A DNA stretch of 64,000 bases from Enterobacter chengduensis (GCF_001984825.2 NZ_CP043318.1:2666001-2730000), one strand, 5' to 3'. Counted from the first letter of the stretch, positions 44,679 through 55,488 are shown. Program-made: numbers and translations. Notes: a model not told the origin generated them from the letters alone.

Positions 44679-46852
44679 CAGCGACGACGACCACCACTCA
44701 GGCCTTAATCGGGTGGATTAATGAGACGCGCCTGAACGCCCCTGTGCTGGATAACGATGCCGACGCCCTGCTTGCCCGCATCAACGCGGCGCAGGCGCGG
44801 GAGCAGGCCATTGAACGCGCCATGGCCCGCCAGAGCAGCATTGGGCTTTACGGTCATTCGCAGAGCGCGAAAGCGCACCTGCTGTTATCGCTGTGCGGCA
44901 GCGGTAATGGACGCCTGAACGTGACGCCCGGCCAGCGCACCTTTGACTATTTTTCGCATATCAATCCGGGGCACGCCCTGACCAACATGGCCGTCCGCTT
45001 CACCCGGGAAAACCCGGAGGTGGCTGATGACGCGTTTCCGCTGCGACTGCGTCTGGTCTCCGAGGCCGAGCTGGTACAGCTGTTTATTGCCCGCACGACG
45101 CTGCATCCGCAGATGCGCGCGGTGGATAAGGCGGTCATTGAGGCACGTCTGGAGAAATGGCGCGGGCTGCGCCAGCCGCAGGGCGTGCCCGGCATCACGG
45201 CGCAGGAGGTGGGTGCCATTGCCCGCTTCTGGCAGAGCACCGTCCCCGCCGCTAAGCAGCAAATTGATGATGCCCTTTGGCACGCGTTTGCCCAGCTGGT
45301 GCCATCACTCGATCTCAGCACGCGGGCCAGCGTATGGTCGCTGCTGTGGGGGGAGCAGCAGGAGCTGACCCAGCAGTGGTTAAAACTGGCCCACGTGCTG
45401 CATCAGACCAGCCATGCCAGCGAGCTTGCTGCCCCGCTTAGCCTGCTGGTGGACAGCTTTGGGCTGCCGGGTGAAGGGTTCCTGACGCACGACGGCACGT
45501 TAGATCTTCAGGACGCGCAGGAGACGCTGCTTCATCCGCTGAACGGCGGTGAGATGCTTAACGCCATCAGCCTCCCGGTCGACGTGCTGGCCTTACTGAC
45601 CCGCGAGCTGGTACTGCCGGTTGAGAACGGCGCGCTGGACCGCGTCGACATTATTGATATTCCGGTGTTTGAAGATAACCGAGCCGACCCGCTGCGCCAG
45701 GCAAAATCCCAGTGGCTGCTTGAGCATTACCGTCAGCAGCTTCAGCCGGATGTGCTGGTGATTTGCAACGCGACGGCGCAGCACGAACAGACGGCCAAAA
45801 AAGCAAAAGTGCTGATGAACTGGGTGAAGGAGACGCAGCCTGCTGAGGAATCGGCCCTGCCGGGGCTGGTGTGGGCGATTACCCCACACGACGCCCGCTT
45901 TACCACCCGGCAAAATCTTGATGAGGCCGTACAGCACCTGCTCGGAAAGCCGGGGCTACGCTGGGGCACGCTGCAGGCGCTGGACAGCCACAGCATGCAG
46001 CGCGTCGTCGAGTGGCTGTCTCAGGCCACGCTACCCGCCCAGCGACAGAAGCGTCTCGGCACGCTGAACGCCTTGCTGCGCCAGGAGCTTACGTCGCTGA
46101 TGCATAGCTATCTGGCGCCGCTGGTTGAGGAGCCGGGGACAAGACGCGCTCAGGCCGAAAACATGGTGCGCATGCTGCAGAGCAGCGCCGCCCGCCACGG
46201 CGAACTGCTTGAAGGTCTTTTGCCGCCGCTGAAAGCTTTTGAAACGCTGCTCGCCGTTCAGCAGCCTCGCGAGGAGCAGGTGAACGGGCTGTTTACGGAC
46301 ACCATTGACCTGTTTGCCGAGAGTGCGCAGGAAAGCACCGGCCTGTTCCAGACAAAAGACAAAGCGCGTCTCGCGCACCGGGTCTGGATCAACCATCTGC
46401 GCCAGTGGAGCCGCAATGAGGCCACGGCCGCCCGTCTCGGGCTGGAACCTGCGGTGTTACAGCAAATCGCGGACGTGCTGGTGGTCACCAGCTACCGGCT
46501 TGATCTGCCTCAGCAGCTGCAGCGTATTGTCGAAGCGGACAAAAGCAGCGCTGCACAACTGCATGCCGTGATGGGCAATTTCATTGGCTGGCTGGGTTAC
46601 GACCAGACGCCCGTGACGGCACGTCCGGCAAGCCGCGTTCGCAAGGGCCAGGCCATCTTCGTCACGCCGGTGGTCAGCAGCGGCGAGCCGCGTTTGACAC
46701 GCCTGGGGGAACAGCCTGTGCATGCGGCCACCGCGTACGTTTACGACTGGCTGGTTGCGCTCTATAGCCGCGCGATCGAGAACATCGATTACCAGCATCC
46801 GCAGGATGTTCAGCATGACGCGCGTCGGGCACTGCGGGCTTTAATAATGTAG
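44675..46852 (+). CDS. srfC: SrfC: large protein with a degenerate P-loop
   Basis: 725 residues, annotated elsewhere as putative virulence factor SrfC. A GTPase-like start (IGLYGHSQSAKAHLLLSL, about residues 56-73) keeps Gly and Lys of the P-loop but has Ala where Ser/Thr should bind Mg2+. A G3-like DIIDIPVFED (about 325-334) has Val in place of Gly. A VLVICNATAQ strand stands where G4 would be. The layout recalls dynamin-like or Septin-type GTPases with lost catalysis, followed by a long helical C-terminal half. Function unknown. No signal peptide or clear membrane segment. Confidence 0.9.
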   Translation: MTATTTTTQALIGWINETRLNAPVLDNDADALLARINAAQAREQAIERAMARQSSIGLYGHSQSAKAHLLLSLCGSGNGRLNVTPGQRTFDYFSHINPGHALTNMAVRFTRENPEVADDAFPLRLRLVSEAELVQLFIARTTLHPQMRAVDKAVIEARLEKWRGLRQPQGVPGITAQEVGAIARFWQSTVPAAKQQIDDALWHAFAQLVPSLDLSTRASVWSLLWGEQQELTQQWLKLAHVLHQTSHASELAAPLSLLVDSFGLPGEGFLTHDGTLDLQDAQETLLHPLNGGEMLNAISLPVDVLALLTRELVLPVENGALDRVDIIDIPVFEDNRADPLRQAKSQWLLEHYRQQLQPDVLVICNATAQHEQTAKKAKVLMNWVKETQPAEESALPGLVWAITPHDARFTTRQNLDEAVQHLLGKPGLRWGTLQALDSHSMQRVVEWLSQATLPAQRQKRLGTLNALLRQELTSLMHSYLAPLVEEPGTRRAQAENMVRMLQSSAARHGELLEGLLPPLKAFETLLAVQQPREEQVNGLFTDTIDLFAESAQESTGLFQTKDKARLAHRVWINHLRQWSRNEATAARLGLEPAVLQQIADVLVVTSYRLDLPQQLQRIVEADKSSAAQLHAVMGNFIGWLGYDQTPVTARPASRVRKGQAIFVTPVVSSGEPRLTRLGEQPVHAATAYVYDWLVALYSRAIENIDYQHPQDVQHDARRALRALIM

Positions 46853-46860
46853 CCTTTCTT

Positions 46861-46959
46861 GCCGGGTGGCGCTGCGCTTACCCGGCCTACATTCCGCCAT
46901 AATATCAATACATTGCACAATTCATCGTAGGCCCGTGCAAGCGTAGCGCCGCCGGGCGG
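46861..46959. repeat. REP/BIME element after srfC
   Basis: Outward pair of REP units (GCCGGGTGGCGCTGCGC ... GCGTAGCGCCGCCGGGC) separated by about 45 AT-rich bases, in the 110-base gap between converging genes. Confidence 0.8.
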
Positions 46960-46962
46960 AAC

Positions 46963-47727
46963 TCACAGAATGCACGTTGCCATACACCCGGCTAACGTCT
47001 GTGCCAGTGCTGACGGATTCTCCCACGACATAGAATGCCCCGCCGCAGGGATAATTTTTACCTCAACGCCTTTCTGCTACAGATTATCAACATCGTCGTC
47101 AGGCAGAGAATGTTCGCCGAAGATTAGCGTCACCGGGCACGTGAGCGACAGGAATTGCGTTTCCCACACTGGCATTACACCCTCAACCAGGCTCTTTGCT
47201 CCGCGCCAGACGGCATGCGGCGCATTGCTCTGCAGGCACCCCGCCCACGCCGTTTTTTCTGCACCGAGCATGGCGTCATAGCCCTGCGTCACAAACTGTT
47301 GCTCGGTTTGCGCTGCAATAGACCGGCTGAACATTCCCCCACCCGCATGAAAATTCGGTTCCGACACCATCAGCCCCTTCACGCGCCCTGTCAGCAGCCC
47401 CGCCGTTTCGATAGCAATACTGCCGCCCATGCTGTGGCCGTATAGCCAGAAGGCATCCAGCTTAAGGTGGTTAATCAGTTCCGCGACAACGCGCGCCTGG
47501 TCGGTGGTTTTATAGCCGTAGTGCTCAGGCCTGTCGCTGTAGCCGCTGCCGGGCAAGTCGATGAGAATCGCTCTGCGCGCGCCAAACAGCGGGTCATGAA
47601 CGACGCGGGGATATTCATAGGAAGAGGCGCAGCCCAGCCCGTGAATGAACACCACGGGATCGCCGGTGCCGGGCAGATCATGCCAGCGCACGTTGCAACT
47701 GGCCTGCTGCGAGTAAAAACTGTTCAT
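46963..47727 (-). pseudogene. Alpha/beta hydrolase interrupted by an in-frame amber codon
   Basis: The minus-strand frame from ATG 47727 (AAGGAG upstream) encodes an alpha/beta hydrolase: oxyanion HGLGCAS (about 31-37), nucleophile elbow YGHSMGGS (Ser near 98), then FGEHSLPDDDVDNL and a TAG at 47077-47079. The same frame continues for 37 codons as QKGVEVKIIPAAGHSMSWEN, containing the catalytic His, to a TGA at 46963-46965. One base change (CAG to TAG) explains this. Without readthrough the product lacks its catalytic His and is inactive. A sequencing error is possible. Confidence 0.8.
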
Positions 47728-47813
47728 AAGCACTCCTTTTACGATGCACTGTTTATTTATACAGTTACCGTAGCTGGAATGCCATATTCATCTTTTAAAA
47801 ATGGAAGCGTGCT

Positions 47814-47987
47814 TCAGAAAAGCGAGACCAGCAGCGCAACCGGAAAGCTCATTGGCCAGGTTGACCCCACCAGAAAAGCGCTGAGCAGGCGGATACGTTT
47901 GCGGTCTTTGGAGAGGAACCAGGTAATTAATGCGCAGATGGCAGCCATGATTGCGTAAAAAACCAACATCTTTTGATACAACGTCAT
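47814..47987 (-). CDS. ortT: Orphan toxin OrtT (small membrane protein, YdcX)
   Basis: 57 residues, the same length as E. coli OrtT. MTLYQKMLVFYAIMAAICAL, LSKDRKRIRLLSAFLVG and WPMSFPVALLVSLF match it almost residue by residue. Two membrane segments flank a basic loop. In E. coli this GhoT-like protein has no antitoxin, damages the membrane potential and lowers growth under stringent conditions. In-frame extension to 48023 is rejected because ATG 47987 is the family start. As in E. coli it lies next to patD. Confidence 0.92.
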   Translation of the reverse strand: MTLYQKMLVFYAIMAAICALITWFLSKDRKRIRLLSAFLVGSTWPMSFPVALLVSLF

Positions 47988-48136
47988 TCTGTACACCAGA
48001 GCCGAAAAAATAACCGCACGCAATATGCGTCATATGTTGATACAGATCAAGTTTTTTCGTTACAGAATAACCACTTAAAGTGCATGGCTAATAACAACTG
48101 AGTAGTTTGCTTAACACGTATGGCGGGCTGGCGAAC

Positions 48137-48160
48137 GCCTGGCCGCGCGTGCGGCCAGGC
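48137..48160 (-). terminator. Hairpin after patD
   Basis: Perfect 10-bp GC stem GCCTGGCCGC / GCGGCCAGGC with loop GCGT, nine bases beyond the patD stop. No T tract; it may act as a transcript end stabiliser. Confidence 0.6.
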
Positions 48161-48169
48161 AGGGCGGGC

Positions 48170-49594
48170 TTAGTGTTTGATCATGACGTGCCGCACGACC
48201 GTATAGTCCTCAAGCCCGTAGACCGACATATCTTTGCCGTAGCCGGATAATTTCATGCCGCCGTGCGGCATCTCGCTCACCAGCATAAAATGGGTATTCA
48301 CCCAGGTGCAGCCGTACTGCAGGCGCGCGCTCAGGCGGTGGGCGCGCCCCACGTCCTGGGTCCAGACCGATGACGCCAGGCCATACTGCGAATCGTTCGC
48401 CCAGGCCAGCACCTGCGCCTCGTCGTCAAACTCGGTGACGCTCACCACCGGGCCAAACACCTCGCGCTGAACGATGGCGTCGTCCTGTTTTGCCCCCGCC
48501 AGCAGGGTTGGCTGGAAGTAGTAGCCCGCCCCCTCGCCTTTGCTTCCGCCCGTGACCACGCGGATATGATCGAGCGCTTTCGCCTCATCGACGGCCTGGC
48601 AGACGCGCGAAAGATGGGCCGCCGAGCTGAGCGGCCCCAGTTCCGTCGCGGCATCTTCCGGCGCGCCCATGTTGAGGCTGGCGACCGCTGCGCCCAGCTT
48701 TTCCACCAGCGCGGCATAAATGCCCTTCTGGGCATAAATGCGGCAGGCCGCCGTACAGTCCTGTCCGGCATTGTAGAAACCAAACGTCCGCACCCCTTCG
48801 ACCACCGCATCAAGGTCGGCATCATCAAAGACGATCACCGGCGCTTTACCGCCCAGCTCCATGTGGGTGCGTTTAATGGAGGACGCCGTATGGCCGATGA
48901 TGTGCTCCCCGGTCGCAATTGAACCGGTCAGCGAGACCATACGCACTTTTTCATGTCCGGTAAGCGGGTCGCCGACCGTTTTCCCGCGACCAAACAGGAC
49001 GTTCAGGACGCCCGCCGGGAAGATATCTTTTGCCAGCTCGCCCAGCTTCAGCGCGGTCAGCGGCGTGATCTCTGAGGGTTTAATCACCACGCAGTTCCCT
49101 GCCGCCAGCGCGGGCGCCAGTTTCCACGCGGCCATCATCAGCGGGTAGTTCCAGGGGGCAATAGAGGCCACCACCCCCACCGGATCGCGGCGGATCATCG
49201 ACGTGTGGCCATCAAGGTACTCCCCGGCGGCCAGGCCGTTCAGGCAGCGGGCGGCCCCGGCAAAGAAACGGAAAACGTCGACCACCGCCGGAATTTCATC
49301 GCCCAGCGCGCAGTGCAGCGGCTTGCCGCAGTTGAGGGATTCGAGCCGGGCAAACTCCTCGCCGTGCGCTTCAATCGCATCCGCCAGCTTCAGCAGGCAC
49401 TCGGCGCGCGTCTTCGGCGTGGTTTGCCCCCACTCCACAAAAGCACGGTCGGCCGCCAGAACCGCCGCGTCGACCTGCGCCGCCGACGCCTCAGCAATCT
49501 CCAGCAGGCGCTCTCCGGTGGCCGGGTTATAGACCGGCTGTTTTTCTCCCTCTCCGGTTACCAGTTTTCCCTCTATCAGCAGTTGTGTTTGCAT
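48170..49594 (-). CDS. patD: Gamma-aminobutyraldehyde dehydrogenase PatD (YdcW)
   Basis: 474-residue NAD+-dependent aldehyde dehydrogenase, the exact length of E. coli PatD. It oxidises 4-aminobutanal (from putrescine by PatA) to GABA. The cofactor region [31 protein letters not shown], catalytic Glu in [18 protein letters not shown] and catalytic Cys in [15 protein letters not shown] are intact. It is the last gene of the ydcSTUV-patD operon, so putrescine or a related polyamine import is coupled to its breakdown. Confidence 0.96.
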   Translation of the reverse strand: MQTQLLIEGKLVTGEGEKQPVYNPATGERLLEIAEASAAQVDAAVLAADRAFVEWGQTTPKTRAECLLKLADAIEAHGEEFARLESLNCGKPLHCALGDEIPAVVDVFRFFAGAARCLNGLAAGEYLDGHTSMIRRDPVGVVASIAPWNYPLMMAAWKLAPALAAGNCVVIKPSEITPLTALKLGELAKDIFPAGVLNVLFGRGKTVGDPLTGHEKVRMVSLTGSIATGEHIIGHTASSIKRTHMELGGKAPVIVFDDADLDAVVEGVRTFGFYNAGQDCTAACRIYAQKGIYAALVEKLGAAVASLNMGAPEDAATELGPLSSAAHLSRVCQAVDEAKALDHIRVVTGGSKGEGAGYYFQPTLLAGAKQDDAIVQREVFGPVVSVTEFDDEAQVLAWANDSQYGLASSVWTQDVGRAHRLSARLQYGCTWVNTHFMLVSEMPHGGMKLSGYGKDMSVYGLEDYTVVRHVMIKH

Positions 49595-49618
49595 AGCATT
49601 TTCCTGTTGAATTCACCG

Positions 49619-50425
49619 TTATTTCCCGCTGCCGGCGATGTTCTCGCCGTCGCGGGTTAGCCACCAGGCTCCCAGAATGGGGAACGTTGTCACCAGCATC
49701 ACCAGCAGTGCAACCACGTTGGTGACCGGCACGTCGCGCGGACGGCCGAGCTGGTTGAGCAACCACAGCGGTAACGTGCGCTCGTGTCCCGCCGTAAACG
49801 TTGTGACGATTATCTCGTCAAACGACAGGGCAAACGCCAGCATTCCCCCGGCCAGCAGCGCCGAGCCCAGATTGGGCAGCACCACGTAGCGGAAGGTTTG
49901 CCACCCGTCGGCCCCGAGATCCATCGACGCTTCCACCAGGCTCCAGGAGGTGCGTCTGAACCGGGCAATCACGTTGTTAAATACCACCACCACGCAGAAG
50001 GTGGCGTGACCAACGACGATGGTGAAAAAACCCGGCTCAAGATCGATCGTTTTGAACGCCGTCAGCAGCGCCAGGCCGGTGATGATCCCCGGTAGCGCAA
50101 TCGGCAACAGCAGCAGCAGCGAGATCGCATTCTTGCCAAAAAACTCGCTTCGCCACAGCGCCGCTGCAGCAAGCGTGCCAAGCACGAGGGCAATCGTGGT
50201 GGAGAGCGCCGCAATCTGAAGTGACAACGTCACCGATTCAATGATATCGCCGCGCCCCGCCGCCACGCTAAACCACTTCAGCGTCAGCCCCTGCGGCGGG
50301 AAGCTGAAGGCAGCGTCCTCGGTATTAAAGGCATAGATCGCGATAATCAGCAGCGGGAAGTGCAGGAAGATCACGCCCCCCCATGCTGCCACTTTCAGGA
50401 ACAGCGGTGCGCGTTCAGAGTGCAT
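49619..50425 (-). CDS. ydcV: Polyamine-type ABC transporter permease YdcV
   Basis: 268-residue inner membrane permease (PotC type) with six membrane segments and the EAA loop [24 protein letters not shown]. Its start overlaps the ydcU stop by 11 bases. Together with YdcU it forms the channel for the putative putrescine/spermidine importer YdcSTUV. It is 24 bases upstream of patD. Confidence 0.94.
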   Translation of the reverse strand: MHSERAPLFLKVAAWGGVIFLHFPLLIIAIYAFNTEDAAFSFPPQGLTLKWFSVAAGRGDIIESVTLSLQIAALSTTIALVLGTLAAAALWRSEFFGKNAISLLLLLPIALPGIITGLALLTAFKTIDLEPGFFTIVVGHATFCVVVVFNNVIARFRRTSWSLVEASMDLGADGWQTFRYVVLPNLGSALLAGGMLAFALSFDEIIVTTFTAGHERTLPLWLLNQLGRPRDVPVTNVVALLVMLVTTFPILGAWWLTRDGENIAGSGK

Positions 50426-51359
50426 CGAAGGCTCCCAGACGTTTCACGAACGCCAGATAAAGCGAAATCAGCACGATGGGCACCAGCGTGAAGGCGGCGG
50501 CCATGGGCATGTTGCCAATCGCACCCTGCTGGGAATAGACCATGTTCCCGATGAAGTAGCCCGGCGGCCCCACCAGCTGCGGAACGATGAAATCCCCCAG
50601 CGTCAGGGAAAAGGTGAAGATTGAACCCGCCGCAATGCCCGGGATGGCCAGCGGCAGAACCACATAGCGAAAGGTCTGACGAGGACGAGCCCCGAGGTCA
50701 GCGGAGGCCTGCAGCAGCGAGGCCGGCAGGCGTTCCAGCGCCGCCTGGACGGGCAGGATCATAAACGGCAGCCAAATATAGACGAAGACCAGAAACCGTC
50801 CCAGCCCGGAGGTGGACAAGGTGTTTCCGCCAATCGCCGGGAGCGTCAGGAGTGAGGTCAGGATCGGCTCCAGCCCCATATGATTGAGAAACCACTGCGC
50901 CACGCCGTCCTTCGCCAGCAGCAGCGTCCAGGCGTAGGCTTTAACGATGTAGCTCGCCCACATGGGCAGCATCACGGCGATATAGAAAAACGCTTTCCAC
51001 TTGCCGCGGGTGTATCGCGCCATGTACCAGGCCATCGGGAAGGCGAGGATGGCGCTGGCAATGGTCACCGCAATCGCCATCGTTAGCGTGCGCAGGATGA
51101 TGTCGTAGTTTGCCGGGTTGAAAAGCGCCTGAATGTTCGCCAGGGTCAGGTCCGGCGTGACCGCCATGGTGAAATCGTCAAAGGTGTAAAACCCCTGCCA
51201 CAGCAGGGTCAGAAGCGATCCTAAATAGACGATGCCAAACCACATCAGCGGCGCAAGCAGAAGCAGGAACAGGCCGAGCGACGGCTTACGCCAGAACAGC
51301 GCGGTCAGGCGGCTCAGGCGGCCGCGCGAGGCGGGAGAATGCGCAACGCTTGTCGCCAT
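50415..51359 (-). CDS. ydcU: Polyamine-type ABC transporter permease YdcU
   Basis: 314-residue permease (PotB type), six membrane segments. A basic N-terminal tail ([20 protein letters not shown]) precedes the first segment, and the EAA loop reads [24 protein letters not shown]. Starts 1 base after the ydcT stop region; overlaps ydcV. Length and order are as in E. coli. Confidence 0.94.
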   Translation of the reverse strand: MATSVAHSPASRGRLSRLTALFWRKPSLGLFLLLLAPLMWFGIVYLGSLLTLLWQGFYTFDDFTMAVTPDLTLANIQALFNPANYDIILRTLTMAIAVTIASAILAFPMAWYMARYTRGKWKAFFYIAVMLPMWASYIVKAYAWTLLLAKDGVAQWFLNHMGLEPILTSLLTLPAIGGNTLSTSGLGRFLVFVYIWLPFMILPVQAALERLPASLLQASADLGARPRQTFRYVVLPLAIPGIAAGSIFTFSLTLGDFIVPQLVGPPGYFIGNMVYSQQGAIGNMPMAAAFTLVPIVLISLYLAFVKRLGAFDAL

Positions 51360-51360
51360 T

Positions 51361-52374
<1,014 letters not shown>

Positions 52375-52391
52375 GTTCTGCTCCCGGGAAA

Positions 52392-53537
52392 TTAACGACC
52401 GCCCATGATGGCGATGTAATCCTGCGTCCAGCGGCTGTAAGGCACAAATTTGCCGCCTTCGGCGATGGGGGTTTTCCAGAACATGATTTTGTCGAACTCG
52501 TTATACCCGTTTGTTTCACAGCCTTTCTCGCCCAAAAGCGTGCTGGCCTTACACCCTTCCGGCACCACGGGCAGAGAGCCAAACCATGCGGCCAGATCGC
52601 CCTGCACTTTCGGCGTCAGCGACCAGTTCATCCATTTGTAGGCGCACATCGGGTGTTTTGCCTGCGCGTGCAGCATGGTGGTGTCCGCCCAGCCGGTCAC
52701 CCCCTCTTTTGGGAAGACGGTGGCGATGGGCTGGTTTTCCCCTTTCAGCGCATTTGCCTGATACGGCCAGGCGCTGGAGGCCACGACGCCTTCATTTTTA
52801 AAATCGCTCATCTGGACGGTGGTGTCATGCCAGTAGCGGTGGATCAGCGCGTGCTGGTCGCGAAGCACCTTGAGCACCGCGGCATACTGTGCTTCGGTGA
52901 GCTGGTATGGGTATTTGATGCCCAGCTGCGGCTGCGTGGCTTTGACGAACAGCGCGGCGTCGGCGATATAAATCGGGCCGTCATAGGCCTGCACGCGTCC
53001 CTGGTTGGTTTTCCCGTCCGGCAGATCCTGTTTGGTAAAGACCACGCTCCAGCTGTCCGGTGGGGTCGGGAAGGTTTTGGTGTTGTACATCAGCAGGTTT
53101 GGCCCCCACTGGTACGGCGTGCCGTAGACTTTCCCGCCGACGTTAAACCATTCCCCTTTCACGATGCGTGCGTCGAGGGTTTTCCAGTTCGGGATAAGGT
53201 CGGGGTTAATGGGCTGAACGCGTTTGCCCATAATCAGGCGCAGGGAGGCGTCACCTGAGGCGGTGACCAGGTCATATCCCCCTTTCGCCATCAGGCTGAC
53301 CATTTCATCCGACGTGGCCGCCGTTTTGACGTTGACCGCACACCCGGTCTCTTTTTCAAACTGGGTGACCCAGTCATAGTTTTTATCCGTCTGTCCGCGT
53401 TCGATGTATCCTGGCCAGGCGATAATATCCAGCCGACCTTCCCCGTCGCCAATGGCTTTGGGGGGTTCTGCGGCGTGCGCTGTCATGATAGTCATGCCGA
53501 GCGCGCACAGGCTGCTGCGGGCAAATTTTTTGCTCAT
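52392..53537 (-). CDS. ydcS: Periplasmic polyamine-type binding protein YdcS
   Basis: 381 residues with signal peptide MSKKFARSSLCALGMTIMTAHA. Mature part GDGEGRLDIIAWPGYIERGQ, the PotD-like WVTQFEKETGCAVNVKTA and YDLVTASGDASLRLIMG match E. coli YdcS. In E. coli this protein is also reported to make short polyhydroxybutyrate chains. It is the first gene of ydcSTUV-patD. The 5' non-coding region (53538-53807) holds an ATGAAATTT inverted repeat. Confidence 0.95.
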   Translation of the reverse strand: MSKKFARSSLCALGMTIMTAHAAEPPKAIGDGEGRLDIIAWPGYIERGQTDKNYDWVTQFEKETGCAVNVKTAATSDEMVSLMAKGGYDLVTASGDASLRLIMGKRVQPINPDLIPNWKTLDARIVKGEWFNVGGKVYGTPYQWGPNLLMYNTKTFPTPPDSWSVVFTKQDLPDGKTNQGRVQAYDGPIYIADAALFVKATQPQLGIKYPYQLTEAQYAAVLKVLRDQHALIHRYWHDTTVQMSDFKNEGVVASSAWPYQANALKGENQPIATVFPKEGVTGWADTTMLHAQAKHPMCAYKWMNWSLTPKVQGDLAAWFGSLPVVPEGCKASTLLGEKGCETNGYNEFDKIMFWKTPIAEGGKFVPYSRWTQDYIAIMGGR

Positions 53538-53555
53538 AAGAGTACTCCTGTCGCA

Positions 53556-53650
53556 ATGAAATTTAGCGGCAGCCGTGCCGTAAAAATATCTCCCTTATTA
53601 AACGTAGACCGCGCAAATGCGCCGCACCGTACGGCTTCAGGAAATTTCAT
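53556..53650. promoter_or_regulatory. Widely spaced ATGAAATTT inverted repeat upstream of ydcS
   Basis: ATGAAATTT (53556-53564) and AAATTTCAT (53642-53650) are exact inverse copies 77 bases apart in the ydcS promoter region, next to the MocR-type gene ydcR. A looping operator is possible. Nine bases can recur by chance, so confidence is low. Confidence 0.3.
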
Positions 53651-53739
53651 CAAGGTGTGACCGAGGGCGCATTCCCCGTTAACTGGATTATAGACAAGGA
53701 GTTAGCCGCGAGAGACGGTATGCAGATTTCCTATGACAG

Positions 53740-53764
53740 GGCGCCGCGAAATAATCGCAGCGCC
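53740..53764 (-). terminator. Hairpin after ydcR
   Basis: GGCGCCGCGA-AATAA-TCGCAGCGCC, a 10-base stem with one mismatch, 44 bases downstream of the ydcR stop. No T tract; probable transcript end of ydcR. Confidence 0.5.
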
Positions 53765-53807
53765 GTGATCAGGATAAGAATTGATTATTTAAATAACGCA
53801 GAAAACA

Positions 53808-55217
53808 TTATTCCAGCATCGTGCTAATTAATTTCCCTAACTGAATAACCGCCTGCTCTTCTCGCTCTCCCCAGGCCCATGAGGTATTAAAACGAAAGAA
53901 CGGCGTCCACGCGTCAGATGTGGAAAACATCTTCCCGGGGGCGATGCTGATGTGGTGCGTTAAGGCTTTTTCGCTCAGCAGCCCCGCGTCGAGCTGCGCC
54001 GGAAGCTCCAGCCATAAAAAGTAGCCGCTGTCGTTATGGTGGATTTTGACCCCGGCAGGCATATGGCGCAGAAGTGACTGCCAGGCCTGCTGCTTTCGCT
54101 CGGCCAGCGTACGCCGCAGACGGCGCAGATGGGCGTCGTAGCGCTTCGTCGCCAGGTAATCCACCAGCGCCAGCTGCACGGGAGAGCTGGTGGAGAGCGT
54201 GCTCATCAGCTGCAGCTGCTGGATCCGTCGCGCGTGTTTTCCTGCCGCCACCCAGCCGATGCGAAAACCGGCCACCAGACATTTTGAAAAGGACGAGCAG
54301 TGCAGCGTCATGTCCTGACGATCCCAGGCTTTCGCCGGGAGCGGCTTTTCGCGGCCAAAATAGAGCTCGCTGTAAACGTCATCTTCAATCAGGGGGACAT
54401 TGTGCTGCGTTAATAGCGCGACGAGCCGCGCTTTTTTCTCCGCGCTTAGCGTGAAGCCGAGCGGGTTCTGGCTGTTGGTCATGATCCAGCAGGCTTTAAC
54501 CGGATAGTCATTCAGCGCCTGTTCGAGGGCATTCAGGTCAATCCCCTCGCGAACATCCGTCGCAATCGATAAGGCTTTGAGCTTGAGGCGCTCCAGCGCC
54601 TGCAGCGCGCCGTAGAAACAGGGGTTTTCGACGATCACCCAGTCGCCCGGCTCGGTGACCGCCTGCAGGCTGAGATTGAGCGCTTCGAGCGCGCCCGCGG
54701 TGATCACGATCTCTTCCGGAGAGATGTTCATCCCCTGCTGCGCGTAGCGACGGGCAATGGCGTGGCGAAGATCGACGTTACCCGGCGGCAGGTTCTCAAT
54801 TACGCTCATCGCCGTCGCGGTTTTGCTGACGTTCGCCAGAGAGCGGTTGAGCTGCTGCAGCGGGAAAAGCCGCGGATCGGGAAACGCGGAGGCAAAAGGA
54901 ACAACGGACGGGTCGCGGCTGGCCTGTAAGACGTCGAAGATGTAGGTGTTAATATCCACCGCTTCGTCACGCATCACCTGAGCGGGTGGCGCAGGCTGTT
55001 GTGCGGTCGGGCGCGAGGCAACGTAATAGCCCGACTGCGGTCTGGCGACAATGCGCCCCTGGCTTTCCAGCATCTGATACGCGTGGCCAACGGTCATAAA
55101 ACTCATGCCGCTGCTCGCCACCTGCTCTCGCAGCGAAGGCAGCTTATCGCCCGGCAGCCATACGCCAAGCTCAATCTGCGAGATAATTTGTTGCGCCAGA
55201 CGCTGGTATTTTTTCAT
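53808..55217 (-). CDS. ydcR: MocR-type (GntR/aminotransferase) regulator YdcR
   Basis: 469 residues. An N-terminal GntR winged helix (about 1-75, GVWLPGDKLPSLREQVASSG, MTVGHAYQMLESQGRIVARP) is fused to a class I aminotransferase domain. PLP-site features are NSQNPLGFTLS, DVYSELYFG and SSFSKCLVAGFRIGWVAAG, with the PLP-binding Lys in the last. MocR regulators use PLP as effector. It lies beside ydcSTUV-patD as in E. coli, which suggests control of that operon. Confidence 0.94.
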   Translation of the reverse strand: MKKYQRLAQQIISQIELGVWLPGDKLPSLREQVASSGMSFMTVGHAYQMLESQGRIVARPQSGYYVASRPTAQQPAPPAQVMRDEAVDINTYIFDVLQASRDPSVVPFASAFPDPRLFPLQQLNRSLANVSKTATAMSVIENLPPGNVDLRHAIARRYAQQGMNISPEEIVITAGALEALNLSLQAVTEPGDWVIVENPCFYGALQALERLKLKALSIATDVREGIDLNALEQALNDYPVKACWIMTNSQNPLGFTLSAEKKARLVALLTQHNVPLIEDDVYSELYFGREKPLPAKAWDRQDMTLHCSSFSKCLVAGFRIGWVAAGKHARRIQQLQLMSTLSTSSPVQLALVDYLATKRYDAHLRRLRRTLAERKQQAWQSLLRHMPAGVKIHHNDSGYFLWLELPAQLDAGLLSEKALTHHISIAPGKMFSTSDAWTPFFRFNTSWAWGEREEQAVIQLGKLISTMLE

Positions 55218-55299
55218 CAGATTCTCCTTATTGCCGACAGTGTATATCAGCAGGAGAAAAAGAGAAGATTTAGCTAACTGTTATAGTCTGGAAGATGGA

Positions 55300-55488
55300 T
55301 TACTTACGGTACTCGGTGACGTGGCTTTGCGCCTGGCGCGCGGCGTCAAGGTGATCGAGCGTAATCATCGACGATTTGCAAAAGATGCATTTCGCGCCGA
55401 GTGGGTTTTTCTCAGACACATCAAAGACTGAGGTACGGTACTGCGAGCCATGACAGCATGGGCAGCGAAAATGGATATAAGAAGTCAT
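55300..55488 (-). CDS. Small zinc-ribbon-like protein (YmcF/YnfQ-like)
   Basis: 62 residues with CPCCHGSQYRTS and AKCIFCKSSM, two CxxC pairs about 27 residues apart that would hold one zinc ion. The pattern resembles the E. coli cold-shock small proteins YmcF and YnfQ as I remember them. ATG 55488 (MTSYIHFRCPCC) has AGGAGAATCCT upstream; the 32-codon extension to 55584 is not used. The AT-rich 450-base leader region upstream could allow temperature-dependent control, but I see no classic cold box. Confidence 0.7.
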   Translation of the reverse strand: MTSYIHFRCPCCHGSQYRTSVFDVSEKNPLGAKCIFCKSSMITLDHLDAARQAQSHVTEYRK

